A stretch of DNA of 64,000 bases from Rahnella rivi (GTDB taxonomy: Bacteria; Pseudomonadota; Gammaproteobacteria; Enterobacterales; Enterobacteriaceae), in the NCBI RefSeq assembly GCF_019049655.1, contig NZ_JAFMOX010000057.1, forward strand, positions 62,001 through 126,000. Reading direction: 5' to 3'. The number at the start of each line of letters is the position of its first letter. The stretch's first letter is position 1. The notes beneath the pieces were generated by a model, which was not told where the DNA came from, ran no database searches, and saw nothing but the letters and a program-made list of their open reading frames with translations. The position numbers and the translations under genes are program-made. Below are positions 33,186 to 40,528 of this stretch, piece by piece.

Positions 33186-34106
33186 ATGTCCCGATCAACA
33201 TGGTCTAAAGTTGAAGAATTTGCAGTAAGACTGCCTTCTGGTGAAAGTTCAACGACTGTCACGGCGAATGGAAATCAACAGGTTGAAGTCATTGTTGATA
33301 TTAAAGTGGTCGATGCTAATGGCTATCCGGTTCAGCTGACAGAATTTGATATTAACCATCTGAATTTAATCGACTCTAATAACGGCGACCGCTTTGTTTA
33401 CGACTGGTCTTTTAGAAAATCAGCAGAACCGAATAATAATCCTGTCGCCCCTGCGACAGCCGTCTCGGGAGCCGGTCCGTTGTCTGGCGTTCAGTCTTTC
33501 AGTTTTTGGGTGAGTACCGTGGTGCCGGAGCCTGTCTCTATCGGCGCCTCTGTTCTCATGCCTGATGAGTCGCTTGTCACCACTGTTAAAGCCCCTTTTA
33601 GTAGTCACGTAAGTTGTCGTGGCACAGCGCCAATCTCCTATACCGTAGCGGATGTTAATTTCTTCTATGAGAACACCTCTAACTCGAAGCCTTTCGCTGA
33701 TGGCGTGACGATGGATCAGGATAATTACTATCTTACATTGAAAAATGGTAATCCGATTGTTTCTGTTGAGTGGAATTATGGTGTTCTCAACATGTTTACA
33801 CTTTTCAATGAGCCAGTCCGTTGCGTTCAGCAATTTGCCTGGCCGCTGGACAGTGCGGAAAAACAAACAATTACCTATCAGTCTGCAACGGCAACAGACA
33901 GTTATGAAATCAAGGTAAATAACCGCGCGGGCACGGTCTGTTTCACCCGGATGTCTATTAAAGACACGGCGAATCCTTCAGTGGAAACGTTTGAATATCC
34001 GGTGACATTCCGTATTATTGATGATCAAGGTAACTATGGTGATTTTACCGCGTCATCATCAGGTGACTTTAATAACATCAAGCTTTCTGATTATCCGCAG
34101 AGTTAA
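33186..34106 (+). CDS. AT-rich orphan gene, beta-rich protein of unknown function
   Basis: I do not recognise this 306-residue protein. It starts at ATG 33186 after AAAGGAA; no signal peptide or membrane helix is visible. The sequence is rich in Thr, Ser, Asn, Val and aromatic residues with strand-like patterns (QQVEVIVDIKVVDANGYPVQ, VQSFSFWVSTVVPEPVSIGA, VETFEYPVTFRIIDDQGNYG), suggesting one or two beta-sandwich domains. Three Cys residues are scattered. Its base composition is clearly more AT-rich than its neighbours, as are the noncoding flanks (32580-33185), a sign of horizontal acquisition. A decayed copy of its 3' end lies 1.4 kb upstream, so the gene was once duplicated. It might be a cytoplasmic or non-classically exported protein; no function is proposed. 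Confidence 0.75.
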   Translation: MSRSTWSKVEEFAVRLPSGESSTTVTANGNQQVEVIVDIKVVDANGYPVQLTEFDINHLNLIDSNNGDRFVYDWSFRKSAEPNNNPVAPATAVSGAGPLSGVQSFSFWVSTVVPEPVSIGASVLMPDESLVTTVKAPFSSHVSCRGTAPISYTVADVNFFYENTSNSKPFADGVTMDQDNYYLTLKNGNPIVSVEWNYGVLNMFTLFNEPVRCVQQFAWPLDSAEKQTITYQSATATDSYEIKVNNRAGTVCFTRMSIKDTANPSVETFEYPVTFRIIDDQGNYGDFTASSSGDFNNIKLSDYPQS

Positions 34107-34155
34107 ATTCTGTTCTGATTGATATTAACATGTAATATTAATTTGTTGCGTCAAC

Positions 34156-34197
34156 TCACTCCCGGAATCATTATTTTCCGGGAGTGAAACGTTTTTT
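34156..34197 (+). terminator. Rho-independent terminator of the orphan gene
   Basis: A perfect 12-bp stem TCACTCCCGGAA/TTCCGGGAGTGA with an 8-base loop is followed by AACGTTTTTT. It stands between the convergent orphan and treF genes. Confidence 0.9.
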
Positions 34198-34222
34198 ACA
34201 TGTCAGTTGATTTTTGAGGCGG

Positions 34223-35878
34223 TTACTCGTAATTCTCGCCATACAAACCAATCAACCGCCGAACCACGCCATTCGTCCAGCCGAAACCGTCCTGTAGCGG
34301 ATATTCGCCGCCGCCGCCCGCCCGTGAGGCGTCGCCGGAGATATGGTATTTCTCGATCAGTTTATGATGCTGCTGATAATACTGGTTTACGGTTTTCAGC
34401 CAGCTGCGGGCAATCTGGTCGCCGAGCGCGTCATTGCCGTAAAGTTTAAAGCCCTGAATGGCCATCCATTGCAGCGGTGCCCAGCCATTGGGTTTATCCC
34501 ATTGTTCGCCGGTGTCATATTCCGTCGCCAGAATACCGCCCGGCGTGAGCAGACGCTCCTGCACCGCGGTCGCCAGCCGTTCCGCCTGCGCGTGCGTGGC
34601 AAGCCCGACGTAAAGCGGCACCACGCTGGCCGCAGAGAACAGCGCCATGTGCTGCTGGTGCCAGTCGTAATCGCGGAAGCACCCGCCCTCTTCGTCCCAC
34701 AGATAGCGGTTGATGGCCTCGCGGCGCACCTCGGCTTTTTCGCGAAAACGGACCTGCGTGGTTTTATCGCCCTTCAGCCCGGAGATATTGGCGATCGCGC
34801 TTTCCAGTTTGTACAGGAACGCATTCAGATCGACCGGAATAAACTGCGTGGTGCGGATACTGGCGAGGCGGTCGGCGTCGCGCAGCCAGCGTGAGGAGTA
34901 ATCCCAGCCGGATTCTGCCCCTGCGCGCAGGTCGCGGTAGACTTCGTTTGCCGGGCGGCTCGACAGCCTGGCGGTTTCCACATCTTCCCGCCAGGATTCA
35001 TCTCTCGGGGTATCACGGTCATCCCAGTAACGGTTGAGCAGCGTGCCATCCGGCAGGCAGACCACGTGACGATAGGCCTGATTCGGCGTCAGCGACTCGG
35101 CGCCGTCCATCCAGAATTCGTACTCCATCAGCAGATGATCGAGATAACGTTTTGCACCGCGCACACCGTCTTCTTCAAACAGTTCCACCATCAGCGCAAA
35201 GATCGGCGGCTGCGAGCGGCTGAGGTAATAGGTGCGGTTTCCGTTAGGGATGTGGCCATAAATTTCGATCATCCAGGCGAAGTTATCCGCCATGGTGCGC
35301 AGCAGATCGTTACGGCCGCTTTCCGCCAGACCGAGCATGGTGAAGTAGGAATCCCAGTAATAGGTTTCACTGAAACGCCCGCCCGGCACGACATACGCCT
35401 GCGGCAGTGGCAGCAGCGAGGACCAGGGAACATGATCTTCCGGCTGACGGGTGAGTACCGGCCAGAGTTTGTCGATGTGTTCTTTCAGGGAATCGCCCGG
35501 ATCGCTGACATACTCGTCGCTGTGGTTGGCGGGCAGAGAAAAGTGGGCATCCACGAAACGCTGCAAATTGAATCCGGGATGGTTTTTGATGCGCCGGTAG
35601 CGCAGTAAAATGTCCAGCGGATCCATTTTCGGCGGGCAGTCGGGGAAGGTTTTGCTGTCTTCAAACAGGTGCGAGGACTGTACCGCCACAAACAGTTCGA
35701 GATAACGGTCAGCGGGCGTCAGCGCATCCGAGTGCGGCAAGCCTTCGATCATTTCCGGTTCCGGCTCGGCGTCCATCATCCTTTCGAGGATCAGTTCAAT
35801 GGGTTCAAGCTCAGTCAGGCGATCGTCTGCCACCTCAGTTTCATTCGCTTCCTTCATCGGAAATTGTGTATTTTCCAT
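34223..35878 (-). CDS. treF: Cytoplasmic trehalase
   Basis: This 551-residue glycoside hydrolase of family 37 splits trehalose into two glucose units. Both trehalase signatures are present: [15 protein letters not shown] near residue 165 and [12 protein letters not shown] near residue 460, plus the Gly-rich [18 protein letters not shown] near the end. There is no signal peptide and the length is close to E. coli TreF (549), so it is the cytoplasmic rather than the periplasmic enzyme. It lies downstream of otsBA on the same strand but behind a hairpin, so synthesis and breakdown genes are linked yet separately transcribed. Its 3' end has a decayed copy at 32840-32905. Confidence 0.95.
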   Translation of the reverse strand: MENTQFPMKEANETEVADDRLTELEPIELILERMMDAEPEPEMIEGLPHSDALTPADRYLELFVAVQSSHLFEDSKTFPDCPPKMDPLDILLRYRRIKNHPGFNLQRFVDAHFSLPANHSDEYVSDPGDSLKEHIDKLWPVLTRQPEDHVPWSSLLPLPQAYVVPGGRFSETYYWDSYFTMLGLAESGRNDLLRTMADNFAWMIEIYGHIPNGNRTYYLSRSQPPIFALMVELFEEDGVRGAKRYLDHLLMEYEFWMDGAESLTPNQAYRHVVCLPDGTLLNRYWDDRDTPRDESWREDVETARLSSRPANEVYRDLRAGAESGWDYSSRWLRDADRLASIRTTQFIPVDLNAFLYKLESAIANISGLKGDKTTQVRFREKAEVRREAINRYLWDEEGGCFRDYDWHQQHMALFSAASVVPLYVGLATHAQAERLATAVQERLLTPGGILATEYDTGEQWDKPNGWAPLQWMAIQGFKLYGNDALGDQIARSWLKTVNQYYQQHHKLIEKYHISGDASRAGGGGEYPLQDGFGWTNGVVRRLIGLYGENYE

Positions 35879-35908
35879 ATGCTACAAGCCTCTGCATTGC
35901 TGAAAAGA

Positions 35909-35933
35909 ATACAGCCCGGACTCAGGGCTGTAT
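35909..35933 (-). terminator. Terminator after otsA
   Basis: A 9-bp stem ATACAGCCC/GGGCTGTAT with loop GGACTCA is followed on the minus strand by TCTTTTC. It lies between the otsA stop and the treF start. Confidence 0.7.
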
Positions 35934-35958
35934 CAAAAGGGTGAATGCGACGAAAACC

Positions 35959-37365
35959 TTACGCCACAGCGTCATGACCGATGCTGTGAGCGGAAATGGC
36001 GTTCAAATCTTTCAGATAGGTGTCGCCCCAGTTCGCGATGTCGTTTTTGCGCAGCACGTCCATCATGTCGTTGTAACGTTCAATACGCTCTTCCAGCGGC
36101 ATGGTCAGCGCTTTATCCAGCGCCGCCGCCACATCGTCACGGTCGTAAGGGTTGACGATGAGTGCGGCGGTCAGTTCAGTCGCCGCACCGGCAAACTGTG
36201 AAAGTACCAGCACACCAGGGTCTTTCGGATCCTGAGCGGCCACATACTCTTTCGCCACCAGATTCATGCCATCGCGCAGCGGCGTCACCAGCCCGACGTC
36301 AGTCAGGCGGAACAGTTTCATCAGCAAACTGCGCTGGAAATGCTGGTTGAGATAGAACAGCGGCGTCTGGTTCAGGCTGCCGTACTTACCGTTGATGCGC
36401 CCCACTTCTGTCTCCAGCTGATGACGCAGATCCTGATAGGCCTGCACATCACCGCGCGACGTCGGGGCGATTTGCGAATAACGCACTTTGCCGCGGTGCT
36501 GCGGGAATTTCTCCAGCAACGCTTCGAATGCCAGAAAACGCTCCGGCAACCCTTTGGTGTAATCAAGGCGTTCACAGGAAATGATGTTCTGGGCTTCGCG
36601 CAGCTCCTGCTCCATCGCTGCCAGTTTTGAGGGCAGCGGCCCTTCGGCCATCTCTTTAATGCTGTCCGGCGCGATGCTGATCGGGTACACGCCGGTGCTG
36701 AACGTGTTGCCAAACGCCTGATGCATGTAAGTGCCGGTAGGCTGCAAGGTGGTCAGTTCACCCAGGTTATCCAGAAATGCCAGACGGTCGCCTTCGGTCT
36801 GGAAACCGAGCAGATCATACTGGGACATCATTTCCAGCAGTTCATTATGCGGCGGCACGGCGTTGAAAATTTCCGGCGTTGGGAACGGAATGTGCAGGAA
36901 GAACCCGATGCGGTTAGTCACGCCCAGTTTGCGAAGCGCGGCGGCAAACGGCAGTAAATGATAATCGTGGATCCACAGAATATCGTCCGGTTTCAGCAGC
37001 GGCAGTAATCTTCTCGCCAGCAGGTCATTGACCCGGCAATAGCCTTCCCAGGCTTCACGCTGGTAATCCACCAGATCGATACGGTAATGCAGCGCGGGCC
37101 ACAGAACGGCATTGGAGAACTGGCAGTAATAGAGATCGTAATCGTTTTGATTGAGCGGAACGGAGGCATAAGTAATGCCGTCATCTTCCACCACGCTCAT
37201 GTCATCGTCTTCGTTCTCAGAAATTTCGCTGATCTCACCGTTCCAGCCAAACCACAGACCTGAGGTATTTTTCAACGCATCCACAATACCTACGGCCAGA
37301 CCCCCCGCAGATTTTGACCCATCAGGGATAGCAATACGGTTAGAAACAACAACCAGGCGGCTCAT
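35959..37365 (-). CDS. otsA: Trehalose-6-phosphate synthase
   Basis: This 468-residue glycosyltransferase of family 20 joins UDP-glucose and glucose-6-phosphate to trehalose-6-phosphate. It aligns over its whole length with E. coli OtsA (474): SRLVVVSNRIAIPDGSKSAG at the N-terminus, ILWIHDYHLLPFAAALRKLG, LDYTKGLPERFLAFEALL, IAPTSRGDVQAYQDLRHQLE and GLVTPLRDGMNLVAKEYVAA. The start overlaps the otsB stop (ATGA), with an AGGAG ribosome-binding site inside otsB. In enterobacteria otsBA is induced by osmotic stress and stationary phase through RpoS. Confidence 0.96.
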   Translation of the reverse strand: MSRLVVVSNRIAIPDGSKSAGGLAVGIVDALKNTSGLWFGWNGEISEISENEDDDMSVVEDDGITYASVPLNQNDYDLYYCQFSNAVLWPALHYRIDLVDYQREAWEGYCRVNDLLARRLLPLLKPDDILWIHDYHLLPFAAALRKLGVTNRIGFFLHIPFPTPEIFNAVPPHNELLEMMSQYDLLGFQTEGDRLAFLDNLGELTTLQPTGTYMHQAFGNTFSTGVYPISIAPDSIKEMAEGPLPSKLAAMEQELREAQNIISCERLDYTKGLPERFLAFEALLEKFPQHRGKVRYSQIAPTSRGDVQAYQDLRHQLETEVGRINGKYGSLNQTPLFYLNQHFQRSLLMKLFRLTDVGLVTPLRDGMNLVAKEYVAAQDPKDPGVLVLSQFAGAATELTAALIVNPYDRDDVAAALDKALTMPLEERIERYNDMMDVLRKNDIANWGDTYLKDLNAISAHSIGHDAVA

Positions 37366-38189
37366 AAACTGGACTCCTTTTCTTGTTCATTATTTTCATT
37401 ATTGAGGGTGTGACGTTGTAACGTTGCCTGTTCAAGGATCTGTGCAATCCATGCGTGAACATCTGCAACCCGGCTGAGGCGATAACGCGCATGGCTTTGC
37501 CCTTCACCGACTTTTACCGTAATACCGTGCAACGCACTCACGGCCTGAAACCCTTTCTCGTCCGTCAGGTCATCCCCGACAAAAACCGGGGTGCGCCCGG
37601 CGAAAGGTGCCTGCTGCATAAAAGCAGCGATGGCCGCACCTTTGTCATTGCCACGCGGCTTGATTTCAGCCACGCATTTTCCACGCTGAAGCATCAGCTC
37701 AGGAAACTTCGCCACCGCGGCTTCTGCCAGTTGCAACACCTGCTGCTGATAGTTTTCCGCCTGACGGTAATGCAGTGCGAACGCCATGCCTTTGGCTTCG
37801 AGCAGCGTGCCCGGCATGGCGGCCATGCCCTGCTCCAGCATCTGTGCCAGCGGTCCGGCTACGCCCTCGGGCAGGCTGACGCGGTGGAAATTCCCCGCGC
37901 TGTCGCGCATTTCTGCGCCATGTACACCGGCTGCCGGGAAAATCAACGGCGCGGCGAGCTGATCCAGTTGCTCAATCGGGCGACCGGAAATCAGCGCGAC
38001 TGCGCCGCCACAGGCCGCCGAGAGGCTGTGCAGATTGTTTCGTACGCTGACCGGGATCGTAACGGCGTCAGGCTCGGGGCAAATTTCAGCCAGGGTGCCA
38101 TCGACATCGAAGAAGAAAGCATAATCCCCGCCGCAAATGGCGGGATTGGGGGGTGTTTCCGCGGTGGTATCCTGCGTGATAGTCGTCAA
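37362..38189 (-). CDS. otsB: Trehalose-6-phosphate phosphatase
   Basis: This HAD-superfamily phosphatase removes phosphate from trehalose-6-phosphate. Visible motifs are FFFDVDGTLAE (catalytic Asp pair), ALISGRPIEQLD, GVHGAEMRDSAGN, AEIKPRGNDKGAAIAAFMQ and PVFVGDDLTDEKGF. I place the start at TTG 38189, preceded by CAGGAG with 7-base spacing, which gives 275 residues, close to E. coli OtsB (266). An in-frame ATG at 38255, with a weaker AAGGGG site, would add 22 residues that have no counterpart in E. coli. It is translationally coupled to otsA. Confidence 0.93.
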   Translation of the reverse strand: MTTITQDTTAETPPNPAICGGDYAFFFDVDGTLAEICPEPDAVTIPVSVRNNLHSLSAACGGAVALISGRPIEQLDQLAAPLIFPAAGVHGAEMRDSAGNFHRVSLPEGVAGPLAQMLEQGMAAMPGTLLEAKGMAFALHYRQAENYQQQVLQLAEAAVAKFPELMLQRGKCVAEIKPRGNDKGAAIAAFMQQAPFAGRTPVFVGDDLTDEKGFQAVSALHGITVKVGEGQSHARYRLSRVADVHAWIAQILEQATLQRHTLNNENNEQEKESSL

Positions 38190-38316
38190 AGTAATGCTCC
38201 TGTTTGTGAGGCCGGGCACAATCAGATGCTGTGCCTCTTGCTTTTTGCAATCCATTAACTATAGCCCCTTATGACCGCCTCACCGGGATTATCAGATTAT
38301 TCCAGACAGGAGCACC

Positions 38317-38341
38317 GGGGCTTTCAGACCTGAAAAGCCCC
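38317..38341 (-). terminator. Hairpin downstream of the SLOG gene
   Basis: GGGGCTTTCAG pairs with CTGAAAAGCCCC, leaving one bulged base, 20 bases after the stop codon of the gene at 38361. There is no T-run. Confidence 0.45.
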
Positions 38342-38360
38342 GCGCATGGCATTTCAGGGT

Positions 38361-38714
38361 TTACAGGGCATCGTCCATTTCCATCACTTTTATCCCGGCC
38401 TGACGGGCAAGCTTTATGCATTCTGCCGTATCCTCTCCGCCGGAAAATGCCAGGATAATATCTGGCCGGCTGTCTTCAATCATGAAAAGGTTACGACGGA
38501 TTTCTGCATATTTGCCGTGCAACGCCCAGTTAGCGGGGTAACGCACCACATGCACGTCTGCATCGCGCGCCCAGCGTTCAATCATTGCGCCGAGCGACTG
38601 ATGCCCGCCGTGGATCAGCACGCGGATGTGCTGGCTGTGGGCATAAAGCTCCAGCACCCGTTCGACAGTATGAATATCAGCGTAAAAACGCCCGGCGCAG
38701 ATAAGCACTCTCAT
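38361..38714 (-). CDS. DUF2493/SLOG-family small protein (YspA/YpsA-like)
   Basis: This 117-residue Rossmann-like protein contains MRVLICAGRFYADIHTVERV, VLIHGGHQSLGAMIERWARD and IILAFSGGEDTAECIKLARQ, the glycine-rich nucleotide-binding pattern of the SLOG/DUF2493 group. Members are thought to bind nucleotides or nucleotide-derived ligands; the cellular role of stand-alone forms is unknown. It lies 30 bases downstream of the Na/Pi cotransporter gene on the same strand and is probably co-transcribed with it. Confidence 0.8.
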   Translation of the reverse strand: MRVLICAGRFYADIHTVERVLELYAHSQHIRVLIHGGHQSLGAMIERWARDADVHVVRYPANWALHGKYAEIRRNLFMIEDSRPDIILAFSGGEDTAECIKLARQAGIKVMEMDDAL

Positions 38715-38744
38715 CGGTGAACTCCTTTATTTTTATTGTTGTTA

Positions 38745-40430
38745 TCAGGCGTGCGGGAGTGTGTCTGCCCTGCCGTTCTCATCACTCAGACGATCAATGA
38801 CCGGGTAGGCCACGGCGGCGATATGGTGATGCACGCGGCGGTAATCGCGCAGCACACGCTGGAAAATATCGCCGGATTCCGCCCAGGCACTTTTATCATC
38901 ACGCAGCTTTTTAAAATGCTCACGGCTGGCGGTGGCCTCGATCTGGCGGATAACGTCTTTACGCCTGACCAGCTGATGTGCCGCCGCCAGGTCCTCGCCC
39001 AGAAATGCGGTAACCGCCAGACGCAGGCTGGTGAGCATTTCCGTGTGCAGCAGACCGATGTTGTGCAATTCGAACTCGCTGAACAGCTCACCGCGCAGGG
39101 AGCGGCGTGTGGCTAACTGCGCCAGGCTGCTGGAGAGAATGTCGCCCGCGTGCTCCACGTTGATCACAAACATCAGGATTTCCTGCGCGCGGTCAGCGTC
39201 GGCGTCACTCAGACCGTCGTGCCCCAGATCGGCGAGATAAGCGCGGATCGCCGCGCTCAGGCCATCGAGCTGGTGATCCAGCTGGCGGATTTCCGCCGCT
39301 GAATGTCTGTGAGGTGTGTTAAACAGCGCACGAAGCCGGTCGAGCATGGTATTGAGCATGTCAGCGGCGCGCAGGGATTCCCGCACCGAATTGGACAGCC
39401 CGATGTAGGCGATATCCAGCCCGGCTTCATCGAGATACATCGGCATGGCGGCGCTGCCGGTGCGCTCAGCCTCGGGCAATAAACGTTCGAGCAGGCGTGC
39501 CATCGGCGCCGTCAGGCCGATAAAGGCCACCGCCAGCACCGCGCTGAAGGCCGTGTGGAACCACACCACCAGCTGCGGCGTGGTCAGTGCCAGACGCCCG
39601 GCGAGCTGGCTGAGCAGCGGCATCATCGCCAGCGCCACCACGCAGCCTGCGCCGCGGATCAGCAGATTGCCCACCGGCAGACGGCGTGCGACGGCAGACC
39701 CGGCATTGAGTACCGGCGGAAGTGCGCCGCCGATATTCGCGCCGAGCACCAGCACCATGGCGGTGACCGGGGTCATGACGCCAGTGGCGGCAAGCGACGC
39801 AATCAGCAAAATTACTGCCACGCTTGAATGGCAAATCAGGGTGAGAATGATCGCCACCAGCAGCGCAATCAGCGTATCGCCCTCCAGCCCCTGCATCACG
39901 GCATGGAAAACCGGGGTGGTTTCGATGTGGCCAAGTGTCGCGCCGAGCAGGCTGAGTGCCATCAGCATCAGGCCGAGGCCAATCAGCGCACAACCGGCGC
40001 TTTCAAAACCGGTGTGATCGCGCATTTTGAACACCACGAATCCGCTCAGCATCAGCAGTGGAATGGCAATCGCGGTGTTGAAACTCATCAACTGAACGAC
40101 CAGCGTGGAGCCGACGTTGGCACCGAGCATCACCGCCAGCGCGGGGGCCAGACTCAGCGTACCGGCGGCGGTGAAAGAGGTTGCCATCAGGCTGACCGCC
40201 GTGCTGCTTTGCAGCAAACCGGTGATGCCGATCCCTGCCAGCAGCGCCATCCAGCGGTGCGTCAGGTGACGGCCCATCCAGTTGCGCAGCGGTGTGCCAA
40301 ACCCGCGTTGCAGCGCGGTTGAAATCATATGGGACCCCCAAAGCAGCAGCGCAATTGCGCCCGCCAGATTGATCAGCAGCGTGGTGCCGGATTGGGTGGT
40401 CATGGTGGTAACGGTATGGGTCATGGACAT
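38745..40430 (-). CDS. Na+/phosphate cotransporter family protein with PhoU-like tail
   Basis: This 561-residue protein has an N-terminal membrane part with the two inverted Na/Pi repeats, each with a QSS/HSS motif: LLQSSTAVSLMATSFTAAG near residue 70 and LICHSSVAVILLIASLAATG near residue 200, followed by LGANVGSTL and LGANIGGAL. A helical PhoU-like domain forms the last 200 residues. E. coli YjbB has the same layout and exports phosphate. I start at ATG 40430 behind AAGGGGA; an upstream in-frame ATG at 40457 lacks a ribosome-binding site. It lies between the Mg2+ ATPase gene and the SLOG gene. Confidence 0.9.
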   Translation of the reverse strand: MSMTHTVTTMTTQSGTTLLINLAGAIALLLWGSHMISTALQRGFGTPLRNWMGRHLTHRWMALLAGIGITGLLQSSTAVSLMATSFTAAGTLSLAPALAVMLGANVGSTLVVQLMSFNTAIAIPLLMLSGFVVFKMRDHTGFESAGCALIGLGLMLMALSLLGATLGHIETTPVFHAVMQGLEGDTLIALLVAIILTLICHSSVAVILLIASLAATGVMTPVTAMVLVLGANIGGALPPVLNAGSAVARRLPVGNLLIRGAGCVVALAMMPLLSQLAGRLALTTPQLVVWFHTAFSAVLAVAFIGLTAPMARLLERLLPEAERTGSAAMPMYLDEAGLDIAYIGLSNSVRESLRAADMLNTMLDRLRALFNTPHRHSAAEIRQLDHQLDGLSAAIRAYLADLGHDGLSDADADRAQEILMFVINVEHAGDILSSSLAQLATRRSLRGELFSEFELHNIGLLHTEMLTSLRLAVTAFLGEDLAAAHQLVRRKDVIRQIEATASREHFKKLRDDKSAWAESGDIFQRVLRDYRRVHHHIAAVAYPVIDRLSDENGRADTLPHA

Positions 40431-40491
40431 CGCAGTCCCCTTTTTCAGGGTTGTCATTGTTATTCACTGACAGCAAATAAAGTGTTAAAGC

Positions 40492-40517
40492 AGGTGCCGC
40501 GATGGGCTGCGGCACCT
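40492..40517 (-). terminator. Hairpin after mgtA
   Basis: A 9-bp stem AGGTGCCGC/GCGGCACCT with an 8-base loop stands 12 bases beyond the mgtA stop. On the minus strand it is followed by GCTTTAACAC, so the T-run is weak. Confidence 0.65.
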
Positions 40518-40528
40518 TGTTCAGCGGA

